From Leptodontidium sp. MPI-SDFR-AT-0119 (lineage: Eukaryota; Ascomycota; Leotiomycetes; Helotiales; Leptodontidiaceae), in NCBI GenBank assembly GCA_020726505.1, contig JAHLEZ010000029.1, positions 124,001 to 188,000 on the forward strand: a stretch of DNA of 64,000 nucleotides. The letters are read 5' to 3'. Numbering within the stretch: the stretch's first letter is position 1; the number at the start of each line of letters is the position of its first letter. The position numbers and the translations under genes are program-made. Positions 36,449 to 45,418 of this stretch are shown piece after piece. The notes beneath the pieces were generated by a model. That model ran no database searches. It saw nothing but the letters and a program-made list of their open reading frames with translations, and had not been told where the DNA came from.

Positions 36449-36986
36449 TATTACCACTATGACGATTATATTTCGCTTTCCAATATATATTCGGATAATT
36501 AGACCAGCATTTTCATCAGAATTCAGAGTGCGGATCTTCTTGCACAGCCCACGCATAAAATAAAAAAAGTTGATCAGTTCTCAGTCTGAAACCCATGAAG
36601 AAATACTTCCATGTTATATCTTGGCCTACACAATAAAGCACTTGCAGTAATTTTTCCAGTCTGAAGGCAACTGCAGCAACTGAGTTTGCTCTGCTTCAGC
36701 ATTTGCAAAATGAAACTAAAAAAGGAAAATAAAAAGGCAGTCTTAAAAAGAACGCGGGCATGCACTTCGCCCAAGTTGAAGAACCCAGCAAACACCCAAG
36801 TCCTGCGCCATAGAATCAATGCCAAGCTGAAGAACAAGTGCGGTGCGAGAAGCTGTCTGCTGTGTGATGCTAAGCGAGAAGCCATCCCACTGGTGGATAT
36901 TACTGGACCTGAAAACTCTGCATGCCCCAAACCCAATGCTTATATGTAATGAGATAAGGAACTACCCTCAAATCAGCATATTATCT
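36449..36986. other. intergenic left edge of the accessory region
   Basis: No gene is supported. AT-rich sequence with ATATAT near 36485. Confidence 0.45.
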
Positions 36987-37058
36987 GGCCTGCTGGCCCA
37001 ATGGCAAGGCGCTTGACTACGAATCAAGAGATTGCAGGTTCGATCCCTGCGTAGGTCA
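36987..37058 (+). tRNA. tRNA-Arg (anticodon ACG), no intron
   Basis: The cloverleaf folds fully. The acceptor stem is GGCCTGC with GTAGGTC (7 bp, two G-U pairs), and the D arm is GCC..GGC. The anticodon stem is CTTGA/TCAAG around the loop CTACGAA (anticodon ACG at its centre). The variable loop is AGATT, the T arm is GCAGG-TTCGATC-CCTGC, and the discriminator is A. It stands near the left edge of the transposon-rich stretch. Confidence 0.9.
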
Positions 37059-37839
37059 ATGTGAAGATTTCTTTTTTGCTTTTTGAATATATCAAGCTGA
37101 TTAACATAGTGCGGTAAGTCCTGCATCATTGAACAGTCCATCCAATTTGTTGTAGTGTCTCTTTTCGGCCCTATTCTCTCTGTGTGCCGGTTCTCTGTCA
37201 GCTGGCTCAAATCTCCGACAGCGGGGGTTTAGTGCCCGGACGAGTCATCCGTTAGTTTTATTCCCCGCGAAGAAGCTACCTACGAGTCTGCCTTTTAAAT
37301 TCCATTCTTTCCCAGCTGCCCTACTTCTGTTGATTCATTTAAGCAGCTATTGCTCTGTAGTAAAGAATTGCCATCTCAAATGCCTTCTCCGATTTACCGG
37401 ATTTTTCTCCTGCGGCTGTGGCGTAGTTACGCACTGTCTAACTCTCCCGATAAGCACTTCAGGGCACCACAGTATGCATGATTTGCTACTGCATCCCGAG
37501 AGCTGAGCTATGAAATCATTCTGCAATGATTAGTTCTCGACATGGAAGTGTCTTTGCATATACGGGCCTCAGAGTACTATAGCTGGACTAGTGGCTGATG
37601 GAGGCAACTTGATGTCAAGAGTTAGTTCACTAACCATGGCACTACACTCTCAATCCAGACCTTGCACAGCTCTCCAATGTTCGTCATAACCAATGAGAGA
37701 TTAGAAGCAATTAAAGAGACTTCGGTTCAATCCAATTTCTTACAAAGGAGTAATGAGAAATGAAGTTTGATCTAGATTCTTGCCGACACCGAAAGTTCCA
37801 TTTCAGAAAGCGATACTATCGTAATATTTCCTTAGTAAG

Positions 37840-37866
37840 AAATCAGAAATCAGAAATCAGAAATCA
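37840..37866. repeat. AAATCAG tandem microsatellite
   Basis: About four copies of a 7-bp unit AAATCAG in a row. Confidence 0.8.
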
Positions 37867-37976
37867 AGCTAATACTGTGATACATGCCCCTTTGGGTAAT
37901 CAGAAGCGCACATGACTTCCGGTACTTCGTTTCAATGCCGGTCAACCCACACTCACAGCCAAGAATAGACTTCTTG

Positions 37977-38080
37977 TAATAATCACTAGCACGCTGAGGT
38001 GACTGCAACACAATAGAATAGCTGGAGAGACGCTGAATAGTAACTGGTAATACTGTTTGATACTGAAACTAATTGCTAAG
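37977..38080. repeat. dispersed repeat, copy 1
   Basis: It aligns by eye over about 100 bp, in the same orientation, with 47991-48095 (shared landmarks CTAG-ACGCT-AGG, GAATAG/AAATAGTAA). The differences are mainly transitions (C/T and G/A), as expected from repeat-induced point mutation. Confidence 0.65.
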
Positions 38081-38549
38081 GAGGGAAGATTACTTTTTCC
38101 CCGCTTTGCCTATATATATTTGACGTAAGACAGGTAACGCTAAAGCACGTGCCATTACACTTCTACAGATTTCTACATTATCTCGAGATACATTCTGACT
38201 ACGTTAACATCGCAGTTAGTTGATCAGCACTCGTGTTGACTCTAAAGAATCACAACTCTTTGTTAGAACTGGAACGTAGAGGACATCCGGAAGGGCGTGT
38301 CTGAAGTATATAAGACGAGCTGCCTCGCTCCTGGATGCGAAACAAACATCTCACGTCGCCACCACTACCTAATACTTAACTGGCTTCTAGCCCTATAATC
38401 ATAAGTACAAGCACTCAAAATTCATTATACACTCATATTACCATTCTCAATAAGTCTGTGTGCCATAGGCTGGTTCGCTTGAGCGACATTAATAACTTTT
38501 AAGACCTGATATTACAACGAGAGAAGTTATCTATCAATAGAAACTTTCA

Positions 38550-39140
38550 AGGATGAGACTATAAGAGGCAGAGAATAGACTTAGTAACTAAAGAGCACTT
38601 CACCTCTCTATATAGCCCCGTAAGGGAAAGAGTGTTCACGCCAAAGAATATCAAGGCTAGCTTCGCTGCAACTAGTTTGTTCTCGTTTAATCCAGACAGT
38701 GCGCTCAGAAGTATGCCCGCCTGAACCAGCAATTCCATGAGCCGATGAGGCGAAGGTAAGGCTGTCGGCAAGACTTAGAACTGCAAACGCCTATGACGCC
38801 AGTTTTAACAGAGGCTTTCATGTCGATGCAGAACCTAATCATCCAACGGGATGCCCATGCGCTCGATGAACCAAGCAAACAAAAGCTAGCGAGGCACCTA
38901 CAGAAATGTTCCAAAGCTTACAAAGCATCCTCTGCTAAGAGCATCCTGCAAGAGGACGGAATTCAACTCCTAACTACAATTAATAACAAAGCGAAGGTTC
39001 GACGATCGACGCGACCGTTGGTGCTACCGCACGCGAAGGGGGAAGGGAAGGTGATGAGCTATGAGGACATTGTGGAAGCACGAGCGAAGCGTGTTAAAAC
39101 AGACTCTGCCCTAAAAGCAAAGGGCAAAAAAAGGCACTAG
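38550..39140 (+). pseudogene. relic of a pogo/Fot1-type DDE transposase (C-terminal part)
   Basis: A broken plus-strand frame reads ERVFTPKNIKASFAATSLFSF then NPDSALRSMP, a typical post-DDE segment of fungal pogo-like (Fot1/Pot) transposases. An intact stretch 38793-39140 (115 codons) ends KVRRSTRPLVLPHAKGEG, then VMSYEDIVEARAKRVKT, the usual C-terminal motif of this family. Stops and frame changes between the two parts and the missing N-terminal and DDE regions show that the copy is dead. The region to about 39380 may be its 3' remainder. Confidence 0.7.
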
Positions 39141-39383
39141 AGCCAACGAACAAGATAGCGCAGATAAGCAATGCCCCCAGTCAGCAAGTGCCTTAGTGAT
39201 GCAGGCTAGAAGAACACAGATTGCTGTGGGTGAGATTGCGCTAGAATCGCGGGAGCGCCAGTGGATGTACTGTATTAGTGGAGGCTGCGGAAGGCGACTT
39301 GGATTAGTTGGTGACACAGCTCTAATTGCTTCCAACTTGCTCCCTGATACAAATGATCCAATACCAGAACACTCGTGATATAA

Positions 39384-40867
39384 TTATAGAATTTTCATAA
39401 AAGCCAAGCAGTCAGAGCACATCTGCAATTTATTGACCGTGATAATCATAGGTGGTGAACTCGAAAGAACGTTACAAAAGCTTATATATTACCACAACTC
39501 CATGCTTGCAAGTAAACAACCATCCTCATCGAAAATCCAATGCCAATTCATGTAGTACACAATGAGTTGCTTCTCTACGTATGATGCGCAACTCCGCGAG
39601 ACGTCGAAGCGGATAGTTCTACAAAGGTCTTATGCTTTCCGCGTCCATATCTCATTGTTCAGAACGTCTGCCCTATGGCCCTGCGAGTAGCCACTCATTG
39701 CACTTATGACAGGATACCGTGCTCCACGATCAGGCCTCGCGAATGCTTTGATTTCTCCTCCGGGTCCGATATCATAACTTGTATTAGCCCTGTAATACCA
39801 AAGCAAGTTCGGCGATATCTTTCCAAAATACCCTTGATGGATTTGCGATGTCTTCGCCCCGTGGAGGGAATCCCGGCCCATGGTTCCTTGTCTCGTTAAC
39901 TAGGCTAAAATTTGTTTTCGCTTCCTGTTCGCGTCCGAGCGAACCATGACTATGCCATTTGCTCGAGATATACTTTCTTCTTTGTTCCGTTCAGAATCAG
40001 TGAGTGGCAAAGTCAGCTGCACGGTGTCCGTTAGCATCCTCTGCATCTATACTTGCACCTCTATCAGTGAGGAATTAGACGGTATCAAGACGTCCCCAAA
40101 GAGCAGCCTCCATCAATGCAGTTCTACCGTAGTGTTCCTCTAGTCAATAGAGACTCCCTTCTGCTCTAACCACTTCATAGTATCTAACCCAGCATCTTCA
40201 GCTACGGCAAGAAGGATCCCGTTATTCCCTTCATCGTTAACGGCATTCCCAAACGAGTCTGTGAGATATTTGCGAAAAGGAGCTTCGAGTTGTTTTATCT
40301 CCTTTAAACAGCATGCCGAAAAATAACATTTATAGCGAAAGGATCAGTCGTTCATGAGATATCTCCATACGCCATCGCCACGGGTTAGCTGGTTGTCGAG
40401 TTCGGCATCAGATAACCTCATATCCTTCAGAGGGTCTGCGATCGCGACTTCATCTTTTGCGGCCACCTTATCGTTTTCATCTAGCCAGCTCGAGTTTCGG
40501 TGTTTATCGAGCAGACGCCGTGGTTCAGACCTCAGTGAGAGAGGATCACAGAGACGGCCTTGGCTGGTCATAGTGTAGGTCAAGCGTTCCAGGATGTTTT
40601 TAACGCTCCGTCGAAAGATCCAGGCCCAAGTCCCGATATGAAGAGAGAAAACCTCGGCGTAGCAAAGGGTGTACAACATGTATCAAACGTAGAGCCAAGG
40701 TAAGTTTGTTGTTTTCGAACGCTAGGGAAATGACTTTTAATATCTGCGTAGTGTGACGAGAAATCTCCCCCTTGCGGACAATGTCTTAAAGGAGGAAGGA
40801 AATGTACTGGTAGTGAATTAGCAGTCTTTCTCAACATAGGCTCGACGAAGTCAGTAACGCCAGACAT
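39384..40867 (-). pseudogene. decayed ankyrin-repeat protein with a deaminase-like C-terminus
   Basis: Fragments in order on the minus strand run as follows. An N-terminal open part is 40867-40580 (MSGVTDFVEPMLRKTANSLP). A charged part is in 40679-40344. Ankyrin repeats spread over shifted frames lie at about 40290-39990 (YGRTALMEAALWGRLDTV, RGASIDAEDANGH). A further open part is 39881-39630 (IKAFARPDRGARYPVISAMS). The end carries SYVEKQLIVYYMNWHWIF and MCSDCLAFMKIL. The spacing of V-E-K-Q-L and C-S-D-C is that of the H-x-E ... C-x-x-C zinc site of nucleic-acid deaminases (DYW-like group in fungi), with the ligand His read here as Tyr (39581-39579). Several stops and frame changes show loss of function. 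The deaminase assignment is from motif memory and needs a profile search. Confidence 0.6.
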
Positions 40868-40944
40868 TGCTTCTACATCAGCTCCTCCAGTGAAGAACCT
40901 CTCGATCTCAATGTTGTTGTATCAACAAACGATCAGCACATAAC

Positions 40945-41240
40945 CTACGGCTGAAAGGGGAATGGAGGGAGTGGAAGGCTTACTACGCTTATTGATGAGG
41001 AGCAGACGGAGCTTTTTGCGATGGATGGCGATGGGATGGAGGAGAAGGAGGAGAAGGAGGAGGAGAGGAGTAGTGGGGAGTAGACTTTTGCTGGTGAGAC
41101 GGGGAGTCCGCGTTTGGGTCCGATTGGGGGGGGAGGGGAGATTGGGGCGGCTTCTGTCACGGGAGCACCACGAGCACCACTAGAATAGTAGAGTAGATTA
41201 GTCAGCAACCACCACTACTTAGGGTCGGTTACGTAGATAG
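40945..41240. other. purine-biased low-complexity stretch
   Basis: GGA/GAG-rich sequence at about 41030-41150 gives an Arg-rich frame on one strand and a Ser/Pro-rich frame on the other. Neither looks like a real gene. Confidence 0.5.
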
Positions 41241-41475
41241 ACAATGAACCAGACTTCTCCCACTTCTTCTTCTTTCCACCCGACAGCTTCTACGAATGGT
41301 GCTGAGATGTTCGGTCATTAATCCTCTCCCTCCCATCGAAAATACGAAACGAGCGACCGATGTTCATTACCATACGTACACATTACACGGCACTGCGAAG
41401 AAAGAAGATAAGTATACTATGGGCCTGGATACGAACGAACGAACTTATTGCATTTCCCCTAAAATCGCATTACTA

Positions 41476-41611
41476 TCCGTTCGGCTGCCACCAGGGTTGA
41501 CATTGCGCACGTGACCACGCTGAGGCCCCTGTGAGGTCCCTGTAGCGAAAGCCTAAAGCGTGGACACAATAGCCTGAAGCGAGAAGTCAACCCTGGTGGC
41601 AGCCGAACGGA
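41476..41611. mobile_element. 136-bp MITE with perfect 26-bp terminal inverted repeats
   Basis: The left end 41476-41501 begins TCCGTTCGGCTGCC and the right end 41586-41611 is its exact reverse complement over 26 bp. The dinucleotide TA flanks both ends (41474-41475 and 41612-41613), the target duplication of Tc1/mariner/pogo-type elements. Weaker complementarity continues inward (GTGACCACGCT against AGCGTGGACAC). There is no coding capacity. Perfect arms suggest recent insertion compared with the decayed transposases around it. Confidence 0.85.
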
Positions 41612-41613
41612 TA

Positions 41614-41997
41614 TATTAGAAAACGAACAAACAAACACGATGATTTTTGGATGCATGGGATGGATGATAGGATAGGATGGGGGGAGTTGAATGACTTTTT
41701 TTCCGGGAGAGGGGAGGTAGATACTGGAATGAATCACAATGTTACATTATCGGTACAGCTGGCTAACCGCTCGGACTCTCTGTCAGCTAGGTCTGCAACT
41801 CTAGCTCTAAAAGCGGGCTCATAAGATGGGCATAGCTGCAAGGAAGCAGATCCCGTGACATGAGAGTCTAGTGACCGCCATCGCGCCCATTTAAGGGGGC
41901 CGAACTACTATTTAACTATGCACAAGGAGAGTATTTTGGATTTGCGTAACTGTGAAGGGGAAACCTTGTTGTTTGAGGGGGATAATGAAACTCTTAC
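41614..41997. other. intergenic
   Basis: No gene or recognisable repeat is seen. Confidence 0.4.
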
Positions 41998-43099
41998 CTA
42001 TATTATCATCTCCTGGATTTTGCGAGATATCTTGGGATTGGATGGTGTTGATTTCTTTGATGAATGATTGATTGGAATAATCTTAACCACTTTGTAAATA
42101 CATGAGAAAATGTTACCCGGGGTTCTCCTACTACTCAATGAGTATTGAGACTGAGCTCCCCCCGTTCCAAGTGCAATATTCCCTTCTGAAACCACAATCC
42201 TGGCTCGGGATGTCGAACTCATTACGGACAATTTACTTTGGACGATAATAGCATAACCTTTATCGTCAAATGCTGTTCCCTTGACATAACTATAATAGCC
42301 GTCCATACAAGAAAGAATAGTGCTACCGGCGAGGCCTGCCTGAGCGCAACTAGTGCTTACGCCATAATTGACCTAAAATATTTATCAGATAGGATGTTCT
42401 AAAACACTTAGAATGGGAGTTATATGAAGAATTAAGTGTGTACCTGGGAGCAAAACCATATTGAAGCGCAAGCTTCTTCATTCATCAAGGTACAAGTCTA
42501 TTCTCAATATGCCAGCGAAATTCTCAGAGGAGAAGAGGATGACTCGCCGCCGCGGGAGAGCCACAACTGCCGTCATGCTCAACAATGGCTCTAATGATAT
42601 CGAAAGCGTAGATAACAAATGTATCTCCTCTTGCATTATTACAATCGATGCCGCTCTACAATAATTAGTGCAATTAGTAACAATAATTAGTGCAATTAGT
42701 AACAATAATTAAGAGCTCTCCCAAAGAACACTACTTGCCCGAACGCGTTTGAATAAACCATCGGCACGTGGGGCGATGTTAGGCAAGATGCTCATTTCTT
42801 CAATCTCAGTTGAGAAAGGCCATTCCTCCTCAGGGCGGAGCTTCATCTCATCAATCTGAGCGTCGACTTCCTATATAAGGTGTTAGATCTTTCCTTTCCT
42901 TCAAAGCTAGCAAGAACCATTGTATGCTTACATCGAGCGTTCCGTATAAGGTGACATTTCTGCCCCCTGGAGTCACAGACCCAATCCATCTCATACCTTG
43001 GGCTGCCACTGGGAACGGGAGACCGGGGACAATCTGAAGTGCTGCTTTTGCTTGAACAACGCATATAGCAATTGCCAAGTAGGCATGAAGGTACCGCAT
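41998..43099 (-). CDS. small secreted cysteine-containing protein, effector-like; exon structure uncertain
   Basis: ATG 43099 starts a signal peptide (MRYLHAYLAIAICVVQAKA), then PVAAQGMRWIGSVTPGGRN and an intron (about 42933-42893). EVDAQIDEMKLRPEEEWPF follows in phase. A second intron containing a 22-bp tandem repeat leads to GIDCNNARGDTFVIYAFDII and VEHDGSCGSP. Further exons read EEACASIWFCSQ, then after the acceptor at about 42373 VNYGVSTSCAQAGLAGSTIL and SCMDGYYSYVKGTAFDD. The Cys pattern and order resemble a family of secreted ascomycete proteins that I recognise only by pattern. The 3' end is not fixed (the last frame stays open to 41998). Some exons may be decaying, as one boundary needs a weak donor. 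Confidence 0.55.
42662..42710. repeat. 22-bp tandem repeat inside a presumed intron
   Basis: Two full copies plus a part of an AT-rich unit (AATTAGTGCAATTAGTAACA and two more bases) stand in the second intron of the secreted-protein gene. Confidence 0.8.
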
Positions 43100-43213
43100 G
43101 ATAGTTCTGTGGGTTGAAGTGCCCCGGAACCCTTCATCTTGAAGTTAAAGAAAGTAGTTGTGTTTTGAAAATTGCAAGAGATAATCTCAAGGTACACAGA
43201 GGACTTTAAGAAG

Positions 43214-43221
43214 TATATATA
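43214..43221 (-). promoter_or_regulatory. TATA box of the secreted cysteine protein gene
   Basis: TATATATA 115 bp upstream of the ATG at 43099, with no other TATA word nearer. Confidence 0.4.
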
Positions 43222-43499
43222 CCTTGGAAAGTGGGATTGTCAATCGGCGTTCATCAGGCAGTACTGAATCGCCGTCTTTAACTGGCCGCCTTTGCGATGT
43301 ACAGTCATATTGCAAGGAATATTGCAAGTATGTCCAACCCAAAATCCATTCTCGGTATTCTCTCCATCTTCTGTTGCGAGCTCCGAGGTAGCGCTTATAT
43401 GATCACATGCATCTAACCATACAGATTGCACACCCAACGCCTTATTTTAGTGACCGTAGCCATCGAACCTTCAGCACGACCAATCCAAGAAATAAAGAG

Positions 43500-43996
43500 G
43501 ATGGCCATAGATTTCCGAACCCCGCCTTTTGTGGAAAGTTAAAGTATGGCGATAAAGATACGCCCAAAAAAAAATCCGTCATACTACACTGAGAAGCTAC
43601 TTCCAGGATATGTTCAGGCAGTTCAAAAGCTACGTATTTATGGCCTAGCCCATGCAGGCGAGGGAGAGTGGCTATTCCAGGAGGATGGAGATCCATCCAT
43701 CTCATGGCATGAGGAAAAGAGGCCTAGCACAAGTATATAAGGAGCGCAATTAGGTATCAAACCTTACGCACCCAGCTTCTTCACCAGATCTCAACCCTCA
43801 GGAGGCACTTTGGAACATAATAAAGCAACGTACTCGCCAAATATGGCATACTGAGAAGGAGCTCAAGGCGGTCCTACAAGAGGAATGGAGCAAGATCACA
43901 ATGGAGGAGGTTCGTACACGTATAGCTGAGACGCCAGGGAGGTGCAAGTTATTGATTCAACACGGAGGATCGTCGATAAAAGGTGCAATGTGGTAG
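43500..43996 (+). pseudogene. relic of a Tc1/mariner-type transposase (C-terminal part)
   Basis: Pieces in several plus-strand frames line up with the end of a Tc1-like DDE transposase. They are YYTEKLLPGYVQAVQKLRIY, then WLFQEDGDPS (the second catalytic Asp region), then a decayed PDLNP segment, and finally TEKELKAVLQEEWSKITMEE and GRCKLLIQHGGSSIKGAMW to a stop at 43994-43996. Frame changes separate the pieces, so it is inactive. Confidence 0.7.
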
Positions 43997-44686
43997 TCAT
44001 CATGTAAAATACGTGTAAAATACGGCTTTTTCGGTACTCCGGCTAATCCTCGGGTGGTGCATGATATCTGCACCGGGTGAGTCTGTAGCTGAGCACAGCA
44101 GGACCGCCCAGGATCTGGTGAAGACACCTGATAAAAGGATTTCTGCCTTCTTCCAGGTGGATCAGTCCCGGGGTCATGCGGCAGTCACTTTACCGAGGCA
44201 CATTGAAGAGAGCGTTCTTGTCTTCTTCCCTTCCTTCTCAGATCAGCTAGACATCCGCTGACGTGATCTATCTCACTCCCCCTTAGTCCGTCTCGTCCGT
44301 GTTGAGAGTGTGACCATCAGCACTTTGCAGGTCCTCCAATATTGGTTTGCATGAAGCTGAAGCCACGAAAGTCAAAATATGGTGGGGGCCAGCCATGTGG
44401 TAACTCACAAGCTATCTCAGAAAATATCCGGAGACGCAATGAGGATAATCAGAGGAGTGGAGGTCTCATAACAGCAGTGATAACGGTAGGGGGAGGTCGC
44501 CGAGGACGCCGAGGACAATTAAGCTTTGTGAGGGTTATACGAAGTACGTTAGGGAGCATCCAATTAACACCAGCAACGCCTGCACGCTATTCAGCCCTGG
44601 GCCGACCCGTGTGGCGGGTAACCGGTGCGCCCCAGCCCTATAAGAGCGCCCTTGTACCACCCCAACAGCTTTCGTTATTTCCACTA
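43997..44686. other. non-coding or decayed repeat sequence
   Basis: A 126-codon plus-strand frame (44342-44722) exists but has no recognisable motif and runs into the inverted-repeat element. I do not call a gene. Confidence 0.4.
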
Positions 44687-44846
44687 GGTACGAAAGTGGA
44701 CAGTGGGTCTCGTCCACCCTAGTATTTTGCCTTAACATTCAAGATAATTTATGGAGAAAATTCTAGAATTTTAAACTGTTGATTGGACGAATAACCTGCT
44801 GCCTTACAAGGGCGGACGAGACCCACTGTCAACCCCCTTTCGTACC
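44687..44846. mobile_element. 160-bp inverted-repeat element, MITE-like
   Basis: The left arm 44687-44716 (GGTACGAAAGTGGACAGTGG...) and right arm 44813-44846 are inverted repeats of about 30 bp with a small gap difference (GTGGACAG against GGGGGTTGACAG). If the TA in GGTACG/CGTACC is the target duplication, the ends match a TA-inserting element. The inner part is AT-rich and non-coding. Confidence 0.65.
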
Positions 44847-44899
44847 ATCGTCAATAAAAAAGCTTTTGTCTACCACAGAATTTACACAAACCTATTCTA

Positions 44900-45041
44900 A
44901 GTGGCCGGTCTGGCACCTAAATAAGAAGCTACTAGGCGGACAGGAATTCTTCTAGTAAGCGCTAAGCCGCGAGACATTCCAAAACGGTGAACTATAAAGC
45001 AGGGTACAGATTTTAATAGAACGATGGCGTCTTTCCTTAAT
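44900..45041. repeat. tandem duplication, left copy
   Basis: 142 bp repeated at 45066-45211 with roughly ten mismatches and a 4-bp insertion in the right copy. It carries CTAGTAAGCGCTAAGCCGCG and ends with an in-frame ATG context (GAACGATGGCG). Confidence 0.9.
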
Positions 45042-45065
45042 ACTACTGCAGCTTCTCAAGTTGAG

Positions 45066-45211
45066 AGTGACCGGTCCAGCGCCTAAATAGGAAGCTACTA
45101 GGCGGACAGGAATTCTTCTAGTAAGCGCTAAGCCGCGAGATATTCCAAAACGGTGAACTATAAAGCGGGGTACATGCAGATTTTAATAGAACAATGTCGT
45201 TTTTCCTTAAT
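45066..45211. repeat. tandem duplication, right copy
   Basis: Right copy of the 44900-45041 unit, period about 166 bp. It directly precedes the MACPF-like gene. Its ATG at 45194 opens a 67-codon frame that ends at 45397. Confidence 0.9.
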
Positions 45212-45418
45212 ATTGGTATACCTCGGCTCACATTCTGGATTATTACTACCCTGGTGTCATGGCGGTTCACAAACCTCTTTGAGAAGGTGGTAATAGAAGA
45301 GAGCTACATGCAAATGTACTCATTCTACTTTGATGTCTATAAAATGAGGTTGAGACGCCTTTCAAAACGTGAATTGCTTTCCACATCGACTCCTTGATTC
45401 AATAGCTCGTGCGCGACA

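Larger units (their letters stand above)
37059..38520. other. AT-rich, repeat-bearing non-coding stretch
   Basis: No gene is supported. It holds a short AAATCAG tandem repeat (37840-37866) and one copy of a dispersed repeat (37977-38080). A TATATAAG-like word lies near 38307 without a gene downstream. Probably decayed transposon sequence. Confidence 0.45.

Noticed and set aside
40962..41183. Arg-rich 73-codon plus-strand frame
   Set aside because: Low-complexity GGA/GAG sequence; both strands are open for that reason.
43240..43437. 65-codon minus-strand frame containing Cys residues near the secreted-protein gene
   Set aside because: Considered as a second effector-like gene, but no signal peptide or exon partner could be found; may be a relic.
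44342..44722. 126-codon plus-strand frame between transposon relics
   Set aside because: No domain, basic/Gly-rich composition, and it runs into an inverted-repeat element.
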